DNA of 64,000 nucleotides from Aurantiacibacter xanthus (GTDB taxonomy: Bacteria; Pseudomonadota; Alphaproteobacteria; Sphingomonadales; Sphingomonadaceae): NCBI RefSeq assembly GCF_003584015.1, contig NZ_QXFM01000010.1, positions 23,085-87,084 of the forward strand, in the 5' to 3' direction. The notes under the pieces are model-generated. The model searched no databases and was not told where the DNA came from. It saw only the letters and a list, made by a program, of their open reading frames with translations. Made by a program: the position numbers and the translations under genes. The first letter of the stretch is position 1; the number at the start of each line of letters is the position of its first letter. This document shows, piece by piece, positions 36,262 to 44,306 of the stretch.

Positions 36262-37108
36262 CAAGCTTCTGTTCCACCTTTCCGATATTCACTTCGGCCT
36301 TGTCGATGAGCGCGCGATCGCCTGGGTCGAACGCGAGATTCGCGAGCGCCGCCCGGACATGGTGGCGATCACCGGCGATCTGACCATGCGCGCCCGCCAG
36401 CGGGAGTTCGATGCTGCGACCGAGTGGATCACGCGGCTCGAAGCGCCGGTCACGGTCGATGTCGGCAACCACGATCTGCCCTATTTCAACCTGATCGAGC
36501 GGTTCTTCGACCCCTATCGCCGTTTTCACGGGATGAAGGATCTGGTCGAGCGCGAGATCGTGCTCCCCGGTCTGGCGCTGGTGCCGCTCAACACCACCGC
36601 GCGCGCGCAGCCCCGGTTCAACTGGTCGAAGGGCTGGGTCAGCAAGGGTGCGCTGCACCGCTGTCTTGCGGCAATCGATGCCCTGCCCACTGGCACGCGC
36701 GCGCTGGTGACGGTGCACCACCCCTTGCGCGAAGTGGGCACCAAAGGCACCGCGCTGACCCATGGCGGCGGGCATGCGCTCGACGAGCTGGCGAAGCGCG
36801 GGGCGCTGGCGGTGCTGAGCGGGCATGTCCACGATGCCTTCGACATCATGGAGCAGACGCCGCATGGCCCGGTGCGCATGATCGGTGCGGGCACCTTGTC
36901 GCAGCGCATCCGCTCGACCCCGCCGAGCTTCAACGAGCTGCACTGGGATGGCGAACAGCTCGACGTGCGGGTGCGCAACCTCGAACATGTCGATACGCGC
37001 GCGATGCAGATCGACGATGTGCCCGAGGACGCCTTGCCCCCGCGCGAGCCGGGCGAGCCGGTGGCGCCGGTCGGGCGCGTTCCGCCCAGCGATCCGCCGG
37101 TTTATTGA
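36251..37108 (+). CDS. Calcineurin-like metallophosphoesterase
   Basis: 285 aa. All metal-binding motifs are visible: HLSDIHFG (9-16), GDLTMRAR, GNHDLP near 75-80, HHP near 157-159, and SGHVHDAF near 194-201. This set is typical of 3',5'-cAMP or lipid-related phosphodiesterases of the class III family. The substrate is unknown, though the 11-nt overlap with the lipid-kinase gene suggests work on the same lipids. The tail is proline- and acid-rich. Confidence 0.88.
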   Translation: MADSKLLFHLSDIHFGLVDERAIAWVEREIRERRPDMVAITGDLTMRARQREFDAATEWITRLEAPVTVDVGNHDLPYFNLIERFFDPYRRFHGMKDLVEREIVLPGLALVPLNTTARAQPRFNWSKGWVSKGALHRCLAAIDALPTGTRALVTVHHPLREVGTKGTALTHGGGHALDELAKRGALAVLSGHVHDAFDIMEQTPHGPVRMIGAGTLSQRIRSTPPSFNELHWDGEQLDVRVRNLEHVDTRAMQIDDVPEDALPPREPGEPVAPVGRVPPSDPPVY

Positions 37109-37180
37109 CTTGACCTGAGACAATGCCGAGCCTGCGTCGGGATGGCAGCACAGCTGCGTCCGGACAAAGGAAACAGGCTC

Positions 37181-37381
37181 ATGTTGAAGATCGCGCTCAT
37201 CCTCCACGCCGTTATCGCGACCAGCCTTATGGGCATGGCGGTCATTGCCGTGCTGGCTGTCGATATGCATGCCGGGTGGCGTGAAATCGCGCTCGCGGCG
37301 GTGGCAGGGTTTGTCCTGGCGATTCCGGTCAGCTGGTTTGTCGCCGGGCGGATTCGCAAGCTGCAGGGCGGCGACAGCTAG
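37181..37381 (+). CDS. Small two-helix membrane protein
   Basis: 66 aa. Two hydrophobic helices (about 3-24 and 32-53) and a short basic C-terminus (RIRKLQGGDS). AAGGAAA precedes the ATG by 9 nt. No family recognised. Confidence 0.6.
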   Translation: MLKIALILHAVIATSLMGMAVIAVLAVDMHAGWREIALAAVAGFVLAIPVSWFVAGRIRKLQGGDS

Positions 37382-37413
37382 GCCGCACGCTGAAGGCGTC
37401 TTTCGGCAGGGCG

Positions 37414-38007
37414 TTATTTCGCATCGGCAAACAAGGCTACCAAGTCCGCAACGCCGCTGGCACCGGTCTTGGCCATGACGGTAGCACGGTGATCTTCCAC
37501 GGTTCTCGTGCTCAGGTTCAGGCTGGCGGCGACCTGCTTGTTGCTCATGCCTGCTGCGAGCAGTTCGAGAACCTCCCGTTCCCGCGCCGTCAGCGGCTCA
37601 ATCCGTCTCAGCGCCGCGCCGCGTCTTCTGCTCCAGGCGGAGCCTTCGGCGATGGCCGCGAGCAGGCGCGCTTCATCGATTGGCTTTTCCAGATAGTCGA
37701 GCCCGCCATACCGGCGCACCGCGTCCACCGCATTGGCGGTGGTGGGCCAGGCGGTCATGAAGATGATGGCGACCGCCGGGTTCTGTATGCGCAGGGCCTC
37801 GGCCAGGGCAAAGCCGTCCACCTCGCCCATCATGACGTCGGTGACCACACACTGACATTCCTGACGGGCGTTGGCGTCGAGCATCGTCTCCGGGCTCAGG
37901 AAGGATTGCGCCTGATACCCGTTGCGGATCAGCAGGCGGACGATCGCCGCGCCTAGATCCGCATCATCGTCCACCACATGAACGAGAGCGGGCAACTCTT
38001 CACGCAT
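37414..38007 (-). CDS. FixJ-like response regulator (receiver plus LuxR HTH)
   Basis: 197 aa. Receiver domain: acidic pair in VHVVDDDADLG (8-18), phosphoacceptor D in VVTDVMMGEVDG near 57, IIFMTAWPT and LEKPID. The LuxR-type helix-turn-helix, LTAREREVLELLAAGMSNKQ..., covers about 135-195. This is the FixJ/NodW subgroup layout. The start overlaps the kinase stop by 8 nt. No target operon is obvious; the palindromes upstream of the kinase are candidates for its own site. Confidence 0.9.
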   Translation of the reverse strand: MREELPALVHVVDDDADLGAAIVRLLIRNGYQAQSFLSPETMLDANARQECQCVVTDVMMGEVDGFALAEALRIQNPAVAIIFMTAWPTTANAVDAVRRYGGLDYLEKPIDEARLLAAIAEGSAWSRRRGAALRRIEPLTAREREVLELLAAGMSNKQVAASLNLSTRTVEDHRATVMAKTGASGVADLVALFADAK

Positions 38008-39562
38008 GGGGAGCCTCGATGGTCGGCAGACAGGTTTCATGGCGGATCACGCCATCTTCCCCGTCCTTGCGGATGAGGGTGCCGCCATGGGCCATCATGA
38101 TGGCCCCCGCGATCAGATTGCCCACGCCAAAGCCGCCCGAATCCGCCACGATGCCGGCAACAGGATTGGCGACTGCGACCTGCGCCCTTTGCGCATCGGC
38201 CGTCAGCATGACCGTGATCTGATCCGCAGGTGACGCGCTCAGTGCGTTACGCACGAGATTGAGAAAGGCTTGAGTCAGTTCAATTTCCTGTCCCATGACA
38301 AAAACATCCGTTGTGGGCAGGACCAGTTTCACCCGGTCCGCCCTCTGGCCGGTTTCCCCGATGGCAAGCTGCACCACTTCGCTCAGCAGCAAGCCCAGCG
38401 ACAGAGGCGACGGCTCATCCACCGCGCGTCCGCCGAAGCGGCGCAGGCGGCGTATCATCGTGGACAGTGTTTCGACCTTGCGGGCGATCAATGCGGCGCT
38501 TTCGGCAATTTCGGCATCGTCGCGGCTGATGGCGGCAAGATGGCGGCTTTCGATAGCGAGCGTGGACAGCGGCTGGCTGATTTCATGGATCACCGCGACC
38601 GACATGGCGCGTACAGTTTTCAGCCGCTCGGCCTGAAACAGCAGGCGATCGCGCCGGGCGATGGACTCCCGCGCGGATTGCTGGGCATCGGAATAGCTGC
38701 CCGCCAGATAGGCCGACACGGCCGCGACGGCCAACCCGATGTGAAGCGCCAGCCGCGTGGACACGTCCGATACCGAGGCCGACCACAACAGTGTCACTAC
38801 GCTGGACAGGATGATGGCGACCCAGGCCAATTTGCTGCCATGGCGCAGGCCGATCCATGTCATCATCAGCAAGACCGGCATCAGCCTGAGATCCGGCAGC
38901 AGCATGGCGAGCAACCACCCCAGCACGAAGATGAGGATGGCTTGTCTCAAGGCGGGCCATGGCAGGCGCAGGGCAGCTTGCCTGTCTTTCCCTTCGCCCA
39001 GCCACAGCAGGAACGGCGCCACGATCAGAATGCCCAGCATATCCCCCAGGAGGAATATCGAGGTCGGGAAGTCAGGTGCCGGAGCCCCTTGAACTGTTTC
39101 CATCCATTCCCAGCCACCCCTCACCAGGGCGGTGAATGTGGGCACCAGGATCGTGGCCAGCGCGAGCGGCAGCGGCGCGGTTGCCGATGCAGAGCTGTTG
39201 CGCCGCTCTTCGCGCCTTATCACGGCGATGACGGAGCCGGTGGCAAGGGAAGGCAGGATGATGTCGACCGCCATTTTGAACGACAGGTCATGATGGGCGA
39301 TGAGCGACCATAACAGGCTCTGCGCCAGCAATTCGGCCGCAGCAACGGGCAAGGTCCACCTGGCGCCATAGTGCCAGAGAAAGGCGAACCGGAGGCCCGC
39401 GGCGGGATACCACAAGCTGAAGAAAGAGATTCCGGCCCATATTTGCGCAATTTGGTGGCCGATGCTGAAGGCCACCAGATAGGCCGCCCACAGTCCGATG
39501 GTCCGCCATGACGGCACTCGGGGTAGACCGTGGCCGGGCATCGGGATGCGACTGTCTTTCAT
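38000..39562 (-). CDS. MASE1-domain sensor histidine kinase
   Basis: 520 aa. A MASE1-like sensor with about eight hydrophobic helices fills residues 20-290, starting with WRTIGLWAAYLVAFSIGHQIAQ and GISFFSLWYPAAGLRFAFL (each a part of the family pattern). The HisKA phosphoacceptor H lies in AVIHEISQPLSTL near residue 325. The HATPase domain has the N box LTQAFLNLVRNAL and a shortened G region ending MMAHGGTLIRKDG. Its signal is unknown; MASE1 is linked to aerobic or redox sensing. ATG preferred over the TTG one codon before. It is an operon with the regulator gene downstream. Confidence 0.88.
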   Translation of the reverse strand: MKDSRIPMPGHGLPRVPSWRTIGLWAAYLVAFSIGHQIAQIWAGISFFSLWYPAAGLRFAFLWHYGARWTLPVAAAELLAQSLLWSLIAHHDLSFKMAVDIILPSLATGSVIAVIRREERRNSSASATAPLPLALATILVPTFTALVRGGWEWMETVQGAPAPDFPTSIFLLGDMLGILIVAPFLLWLGEGKDRQAALRLPWPALRQAILIFVLGWLLAMLLPDLRLMPVLLMMTWIGLRHGSKLAWVAIILSSVVTLLWSASVSDVSTRLALHIGLAVAAVSAYLAGSYSDAQQSARESIARRDRLLFQAERLKTVRAMSVAVIHEISQPLSTLAIESRHLAAISRDDAEIAESAALIARKVETLSTMIRRLRRFGGRAVDEPSPLSLGLLLSEVVQLAIGETGQRADRVKLVLPTTDVFVMGQEIELTQAFLNLVRNALSASPADQITVMLTADAQRAQVAVANPVAGIVADSGGFGVGNLIAGAIMMAHGGTLIRKDGEDGVIRHETCLPTIEAPHA

Positions 39563-39597
39563 CAAATCGATAAACCCGATGGACGTTCTTGTTTTCG

Positions 39598-39616
39598 ATC
39601 CGGGAAATATCCGGAT
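39598..39616. promoter_or_regulatory. Palindrome ATCCGG-N7-CCGGAT upstream of the kinase gene
   Basis: Perfect 6-bp inverted arms 36 bp upstream of the kinase ATG. Candidate operator of the adjacent FixJ-like regulator. Confidence 0.4.
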
Positions 39617-39656
39617 GTTGGGCTGTAAAAAAGTGGGGCGGGGATATTTTCTTCAG

Positions 39657-39673
39657 TCCGGGTTTTTCCCGGA
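39657..39673. promoter_or_regulatory. Palindrome TCCGGG-N5-CCCGGA
   Basis: Perfect 6-bp arms around TTTTT, 59 bp (start to start) from the preceding palindrome and with nearly the same half-site. A third CCGG-containing stretch follows at 39991-40011. Confidence 0.4.
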
Positions 39674-39737
39674 TGGAAACCAGCTCCCGAATTTCTCAAA
39701 AATCCTCGCGCAAAATTCAACGGCGAGCTGATACGCG

Positions 39738-39989
39738 GTGAAATTCAACCCAGACCTAACTTCCTCCGTTACTCCTATCGGATACGATTTTGGCGCAGGC
39801 CGTCAGCTAGAGGACTTCACTGGCGAAGTAGTCCAGGAGCAGGATGAGACCTGTCCTTATCGCGCGTCTATCAAGTGTGGATCGGTTGTTGTGATATCAC
39901 AGAATGCAACAACACAGACAGAGGCCGAACATATCCTTGAGAGGCACCTCAAGATCCTGAGAATGCTCAAGGATGGTGTGTTCGATTAA
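39738..39989 (+). CDS. Orphan small protein of lower GC
   Basis: 83 aa from a GTG start. It has two Cys (CPYRASIKC) and a C-terminal helix (EAEHILERHLKILRMLKD). Codon use is AT-richer than neighbours, with several A/T third positions, and the surrounding 39560-40100 also has lower GC. I recognise no family. It sits between the two-component pair and the rplM-rpsI operon, a plausible place for acquired DNA. Coding status is supported only by the open frame and by amino-acid composition that looks protein-like. Confidence 0.5.
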   Translation: MKFNPDLTSSVTPIGYDFGAGRQLEDFTGEVVQEQDETCPYRASIKCGSVVVISQNATTQTEAEHILERHLKILRMLKDGVFD

Positions 39990-40104
39990 GCCGGATCTTC
40001 CGGGATATCGGATTGGCGGATCACTTCAGAAGAGGGCTCAAAAGATCTCCTTGAGGAGCATCCTGCGACGAACAGTACCGCCTCTCTGCAGCAGCAGGCA
40101 AAGA

Positions 40105-40130
40105 AAAAGGGGCCATTTCTGACCCCTTTT
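40105..40130 (-). terminator. Terminator of the rplM-rpsI operon
   Basis: AAAAGGGG (40105-40112) and CCCCTTTT (40123-40130) pair; read on the minus strand the stem is followed by a short T-rich tract. Confidence 0.75.
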
Positions 40131-40164
40131 CCTTGATTTCCAACTGGTAAGCCCAGCTTCGCGA

Positions 40165-40719
40165 TTAGCGCTTCGAGAACTGGAAGCTGCGACGGGCTTT
40201 CGCGCGGCCATACTTCTTGCGCTCGACCACGCGGCTGTCGCGGGTGAGGAAGCCAGCGGCCTTGACGATGCCGCGCAGGGCGGGCTCGTACTTGGTCAGC
40301 GCCTGGCTGATGCCGTGCTTCACCGCGCCGGCCTGGCCCGACAGACCGCCGCCCGAAACGGTGGCAACCACGTCGTACTGGCCTTCACGGTCCGAGATCG
40401 CGAACGGCTGGTTGATCACCAGACGCAGCGTCGGACGGGCGAAGTACACTTCCTGGTCGCGGCCGTTGACGGTGACCTTGCCGGTGCCCGGCTTGATCCA
40501 CACGCGGGCCACGGCGTCCTTGCGGCGGCCGGTGGCATAGGCACGGCCCTGCGCGTCAAGTTCCTGCTCGCGCAGCGGAGCGTTGGAGACGACCGGAGCC
40601 GGTGCGCCTGCTTCGGCACCCGCATCGGTGTTCGTCTCGGCGACAGCGCCGGTCACGGCCTTCAGATCGGCCAGATCGTTCACCGAGTTGGTCTCGCCGC
40701 TTTTGTTTTCGTCGGTCAT
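40165..40719 (-). CDS. rpsI: 30S ribosomal protein S9 with N-terminal extension
   Basis: 184 aa. The ordinary S9 begins around residue 56 ([19 protein letters not shown]) and runs to the standard SFQFSKR C-terminus that reaches the P site. The first 55 residues form an acidic/alanine-rich, probably disordered extension that the typical 130-aa S9 lacks. The start is not in doubt: its ATG overlaps the rplM stop as TGATG. Ribosomal protein, co-transcribed with rplM. Confidence 0.95.
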   Translation of the reverse strand: MTDENKSGETNSVNDLADLKAVTGAVAETNTDAGAEAGAPAPVVSNAPLREQELDAQGRAYATGRRKDAVARVWIKPGTGKVTVNGRDQEVYFARPTLRLVINQPFAISDREGQYDVVATVSGGGLSGQAGAVKHGISQALTKYEPALRGIVKAAGFLTRDSRVVERKKYGRAKARRSFQFSKR

Positions 40720-41198
40720 CAGGCGGATACCTTGTTCTTGCGGTTCATGGCAGCAACGTCGAGCACTTCGGGCTTCTGCCCGGCGTGGGGGTGCTCGGTG
40801 CCGGCGTAAAGGTGCAGGTTGCTCATCTGCACGCGGCCAAGCGGGCCGCGCGGGACCATGCGCTCAACCGCCTTTTCCAGCACGCGCTCGGGGAAACGAC
40901 CGGCCAGAACCTTGTCGGCGGTGATTTCCTTGAGCCCGCCGGGGTGGCCGGTGTGCTTGTAATAGGTGTGCGTCTTCAGCTTGTTGCCGGTGAACCGCAC
41001 CTTGTCGACATTGAGCACGATCACGTGATCGCCGCAGTCGACGTGGGGGGTGTAGAACGGCTTGGTCTTGCCGCGCAGCAGGTTGGCAATGATCGAGGCG
41101 AGGCGGCCAACGACCAGACCTTCGGCATCGATCACGAGCCACTTCTTTTCAACCTCGGCCGGTTTGATCGACCGGGTGACTTTCGTCAGCGCCTTCAT
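40719..41198 (-). CDS. rplM: 50S ribosomal protein L13
   Basis: 159 aa. Family motifs: [18 protein letters not shown] (18-35), [15 protein letters not shown] and the signature near [13 protein letters not shown] promoter with TTGACT lies 114-142 nt upstream. The leader up to the promoter is about 110 nt and could carry autoregulatory structure, but I did not resolve one. Confidence 0.97.
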   Translation of the reverse strand: MKALTKVTRSIKPAEVEKKWLVIDAEGLVVGRLASIIANLLRGKTKPFYTPHVDCGDHVIVLNVDKVRFTGNKLKTHTYYKHTGHPGGLKEITADKVLAGRFPERVLEKAVERMVPRGPLGRVQMSNLHLYAGTEHPHAGQKPEVLDVAAMNRKNKVSA

Positions 41199-41311
41199 GG
41201 GCTATTCTATCCTTGCTATCGCCGCTGGCCATTGTCGGACAGCGATGAGTGAACCGGGCCGCTTCAGCGTTAATGCAGAATCATCTGCAACTCGGCCTCG
41301 CGAAGGGGCGG

Positions 41312-41340
41312 CATTTGTCCCGCCGGGGCTTTTAAGTCAA
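41312..41340 (-). promoter_or_regulatory. Promoter of rplM-rpsI
   Basis: On the minus strand TTGACT (41340-41335) is followed after exactly 17 bp by CAAATG (41317-41312). Good -35, weaker -10. Confidence 0.6.
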
Positions 41341-41387
41341 GCGAATGTGCGGGTTAGCGTGGAGGTAAAATAACACCTCCATGCTTT

Positions 41388-41729
41388 TCAACCCGCCTCC
41401 GGGCGGAGTGAATTGGCGAGCCACGCCAGCGCCTGCGGGGTCGACTGGTCGGCGTGCCAGCCTACGATTACCGGGGTTTCGTAGCTGTGCAGCGTGTGGA
41501 GGCGGGCGATGGCGTCGGCCATTTGCGCGGGGCTGGTCTTGCACAGAAGGCCATATTCCTCGCTCTCGTCGACCGCGCCCTCCCAGGCGAAGACCGACAG
41601 CACCGGGCCGACGATGTTGACGCAGGCGACGAGTCGCTCTTCCACCAGCGCATGGGCAAGACGGCGTGCTTCCTCGCGGCTTTCGCAGGGGCACCAGACC
41701 AGCGCGAAGCGGGCCGCCCCCTCGCTCAT
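41388..41729 (-). CDS. cutA: Divalent-cation tolerance protein CutA
   Basis: 113 aa trimeric ferredoxin-like-fold protein. Family pattern: ALVWCPCESREEARRLAH, VACVNIVGPVLSVFAWEG and SYETPVIVGW near the C-terminus. Linked to copper/divalent-cation tolerance, mechanism unclear. The ATG overlaps the ctaA stop by 4 nt. A short hairpin (GGAGGT/ACCTCC, 41361-41380) lies just after its stop but lacks a T-run. Confidence 0.93.
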   Translation of the reverse strand: MSEGAARFALVWCPCESREEARRLAHALVEERLVACVNIVGPVLSVFAWEGAVDESEEYGLLCKTSPAQMADAIARLHTLHSYETPVIVGWHADQSTPQALAWLANSLRPEAG

Positions 41730-42805
41730 CGCCGCTGGCCGACCGCGTGGATGCCCCAGGCGACGCTCGCCACCAGCAGCGCGCCAACCGCCTGATGCGC
41801 GACCGCCAGCCACAGGTCGACCCCGCTCATCACCGTGGCGATACCGAGCAGGATTTGCAGGCCCACGGCCGAGTGAATCGCCACCGAGGCGCGCCGGTCG
41901 ATCGGGCGCAGACGGCGGGCCAGCACGATCAGCACCGCCAGCACCGCGAAGGCCCACCAGCGATGAAGGAAATGCAGCCAGAACGGATCGTGGGTGAAGG
42001 TCCAGACGATCCCTTGCGACCAGTCGGCTTCGGGCACCAGCTTGCCCTGCATCAGCGGCCAGGTGTCCGAGGCCAGTCCGGCCCGCAGCCCCGCAACCCA
42101 TGCACCGAGCAGCAGCTGAACAAACAGCATCACGCCCACCAGCACGCCCAGCGAGGTGACCCGCGCCGGGCCGATGGACCGCGTCAGCGCGCGCAGGTCG
42201 AGCGCGGTCCAGACCAGTCCGGCCAGAGTGAACAGCGCCGTCAGCAGGTGGATCGAGAGCCAGAAATGGCTGACGTTGGTCATCTCGGTGTTGAGGCCGG
42301 AGCGGACCATCAGCCAGCCGAACGCGCCTTGCAGCCCGCCCAGCGCCAGCAGCGCCAAGAGCCGCGGCTTGTAGCCCGCCGGAATCATCCCGCGCACCCA
42401 GAACACCAGCAGCGGCAAGGCAAAGGCCAGCCCGATCAGGCGGCCCAGCAGCCGGTGCGCCCATTCCCAGAAATAGATGAACTTGTAGTCCGCCAGGGTC
42501 ATCCCGGCAGGCCCGGCGACCTGCTGGTATTCGCCGATGTTCTGGTAGGCGGCGAATTCCGCCTGCCATTGCGCTTCGCTGAGCGGCGGCAGCGCGCCGG
42601 TGACCGGCTTCCATTCGGTGATCGAGAGCCCGCTTTCGGTGACGCGGGTAATCCCGCCGATCACCACCATGGCGAACACCATCGCGGCCACAACCAGCAG
42701 CCAGCGGGCCAATGCCAGCGGCCTGCCGCCGCCTACGAGAGTACAGTCCTGTGCGACCATGATGGCCCGCGCTCTGTGCCTTTTGCGCGGGCTTTGCAAG
42801 ACCAT
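41726..42805 (-). CDS. ctaA: Heme A synthase (COX15/CtaA)
   Basis: Eight-helix inner-membrane enzyme that converts heme O to heme A for cytochrome aa3. Heme-ligand histidines are in YFWEWAHRLLGR (near 110-121), HFWLSIHLLTALF, FLHRWWAF and AVAHQAVGALL. The N-terminal GGITRVTESGLSITEWKPVTG... is a family signature. The start is open: ATG here or the ATG 15 codons later (42760), neither with a clear ribosome-binding site. Operon with cutA; divergent from the MerC-like gene. Confidence 0.94.
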   Translation of the reverse strand: MVLQSPRKRHRARAIMVAQDCTLVGGGRPLALARWLLVVAAMVFAMVVIGGITRVTESGLSITEWKPVTGALPPLSEAQWQAEFAAYQNIGEYQQVAGPAGMTLADYKFIYFWEWAHRLLGRLIGLAFALPLLVFWVRGMIPAGYKPRLLALLALGGLQGAFGWLMVRSGLNTEMTNVSHFWLSIHLLTALFTLAGLVWTALDLRALTRSIGPARVTSLGVLVGVMLFVQLLLGAWVAGLRAGLASDTWPLMQGKLVPEADWSQGIVWTFTHDPFWLHFLHRWWAFAVLAVLIVLARRLRPIDRRASVAIHSAVGLQILLGIATVMSGVDLWLAVAHQAVGALLVASVAWGIHAVGQRR

Positions 42806-42829
42806 GCAATGAATGTTCGCACTTGCGCA

Positions 42830-42846
42830 ATGTTATAGCGTTACAT
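42830..42846. promoter_or_regulatory. Zur-like operator
   Basis: ATGTTATAGCGTTACAT: the outer arms ATGT and ACAT are perfect and the inner part is close to the Zur pattern ATGTTATA-N-TAACAT. It lies 24 bp before the MerC-like start and also in the upstream region of divergent ctaA. Confidence 0.5.
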
Positions 42847-42869
42847 ACATGGGGCGAATGGAGCAGAGA

Positions 42870-43226
42870 ATGCCTGGAATTCGTGGCCGATTCGACCGGC
42901 TGGGCGTGGTCTTGTCCGCGCTGTGCCTGGTTCACTGCATTGCGGGCACTGTTCTGGTCGCGGGCATGGGGCTCGGCGCGACATTCCTGCTCGACCCTGC
43001 GATTCACCGTGTCGGGCTGGTGGTGGCGGTGATTGTCGCCGGCATTGCCATCGGCATCGGCGCGGTGCGCCACCGGCGCAAGCTGCCCTTCGTCGTTGCG
43101 ATGACCGGCCTCTCGTTCATGGGCGGCGCGCTCGCGGTCGGCCATGGCGCGGAAGAGGTGGTCTTGACCATGATCGGCGTCGTGCTTGTCGCCACCGGCC
43201 ACGTGCTGAACTTGCGCCACGGCTGA
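42870..43226 (+). CDS. MerC-domain membrane protein
   Basis: 118 aa with four hydrophobic helices. The first helix carries [14 protein letters not shown], a Cys and a CxxxxxC-like pair typical of MerC-type metal uptake proteins; the mercury-operon partners are absent. Chromosomal MerC-domain proteins are often zinc-responsive, and a Zur-like box precedes this gene. The start at MPGIRG is chosen because GGAG lies 6 nt upstream; earlier in-frame ATGs at 42813, 42849 and 42858 exist, but the first would put the operator inside the gene. Confidence 0.8.
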   Translation: MPGIRGRFDRLGVVLSALCLVHCIAGTVLVAGMGLGATFLLDPAIHRVGLVVAVIVAGIAIGIGAVRHRRKLPFVVAMTGLSFMGGALAVGHGAEEVVLTMIGVVLVATGHVLNLRHG

Positions 43227-43246
43227 AGCGCGCTATCTGCTGGTGC

Positions 43247-44236
43247 ATGACCAGCACCATCTCCCTTACCGTCAACGGCGAGAGCCGCCGTACCTCCGCC
43301 GCCACCATTGCCGACCTCGTGCGCGAGCTGGGCCTCGCGCCGGAAAAGGTCGCGGTCGAGCACAATGGCGAGATTTCGCCGCGCTCGGGGCTCGGCGCGG
43401 TGCAGCTGGGCGAGGGCGACCAGTTGGAAATCGTCCACTTCGTGGGCGGTGGATCGGGCGAGGCTGACGACGATAGCTGGGAAGTGGCCGGACACCGCTT
43501 CACCAGCCGCCTGATCGTCGGCACCGGCAAATACAAGGACTTTGCGCAGAACGCCGCCGCGGTCGAGGCGGCCGGGTCCGAGATCGTCACCGTGGCGGTG
43601 CGCCGGGTGAACATCTCCGACCCCAATCAGCCGGTGCTGATGGACCATATCGACCCCAAGAAGATCATCTATCTGCCCAACACCGCCGGCTGCTTCACCG
43701 CCGAGGACGCGATTCGCACGCTGCGCCTTGCGCGCGAGGCGGGCGGCTGGGAGCTGGTGAAGCTTGAAGTGCTGGGCGAAGCCAAGACGCTTTATCCCAA
43801 CATGAAGGAAACCCTGCGCGCCACAGAAGTGCTGGCGAGCGAAGGCTTCAAGCCGATGGTCTACTGCACCGACGATCCGATTGCGGCCAAGCAGCTGGAA
43901 GAGGCGGGCGCGGTGGCCGTGATGCCGCTGGGCGCGCCGATCGGCTCTGGCCTCGGCATCCAGAATCAGGTGACGATTCGCCTGATCGTCGAGGGCGCGA
44001 GCGTGCCGGTGCTGGTCGATGCGGGCGTTGGTACGGCCTCGGATGCGGCGGTGGCGATGGAGCTGGGCTGCGACGGGGTGCTGATGAACACCGCCATTGC
44101 CGAAGCGAAAGACCCGATCCGCATGGCCCGCGCGATGCGGCTGGCGGTGGAGGCCGGACGCCACGCCTATCTCTCCGGGCGGATGGGGCGGCGGCGCTAT
44201 GCCGATCCCTCCTCTCCGCTGGCGGGACTCATCTAA
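43247..44236 (+). CDS. thiSG: Fused sulfur carrier ThiS and thiazole synthase ThiG
   Basis: 329 aa in one frame. Residues 1-68 are ThiS (ubiquitin-like fold, [16 protein letters not shown] to [11 protein letters not shown]), and residues 78-329 are ThiG (starts with [15 protein letters not shown]). In ThiG the Schiff-base lysine is in [13 protein letters not shown], and the phosphate-binding [20 protein letters not shown] is intact. The ThiS GG is not C-terminal, so thiocarboxylate formation would need cleavage or another carrier. ThiSG fusions are known in alphaproteobacteria. Only 20 nt separate it from the MerC-like gene. Confidence 0.93.
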   Translation: MTSTISLTVNGESRRTSAATIADLVRELGLAPEKVAVEHNGEISPRSGLGAVQLGEGDQLEIVHFVGGGSGEADDDSWEVAGHRFTSRLIVGTGKYKDFAQNAAAVEAAGSEIVTVAVRRVNISDPNQPVLMDHIDPKKIIYLPNTAGCFTAEDAIRTLRLAREAGGWELVKLEVLGEAKTLYPNMKETLRATEVLASEGFKPMVYCTDDPIAAKQLEEAGAVAVMPLGAPIGSGLGIQNQVTIRLIVEGASVPVLVDAGVGTASDAAVAMELGCDGVLMNTAIAEAKDPIRMARAMRLAVEAGRHAYLSGRMGRRRYADPSSPLAGLI

Positions 44237-44274
44237 TCAAGGCGTTAACCTTAAAATAACCGTGCCGGGCGACA

Positions 44275-44297
44275 GTCCTTGCAGGAATCGCAAGGAC
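44275..44297 (+). promoter_or_regulatory. Leader hairpin that covers the ribosome-binding site of the next gene
   Basis: GTCCTTGC (44275-44282) pairs perfectly with GCAAGGAC (44290-44297), loop AGGAATC. The right arm contains AAGGA, the only good Shine-Dalgarno for the ATG at 44307. The hairpin could hide it; alternatively it is a DNA operator. Confidence 0.45.
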
Positions 44298-44306
44298 CAT
44301 GACCTT

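Noticed and set aside
41361..41380. GGAGGT...ACCTCC hairpin after cutA as terminator
   Set aside because: The stem is only 6 bp and has no T-run on either strand.
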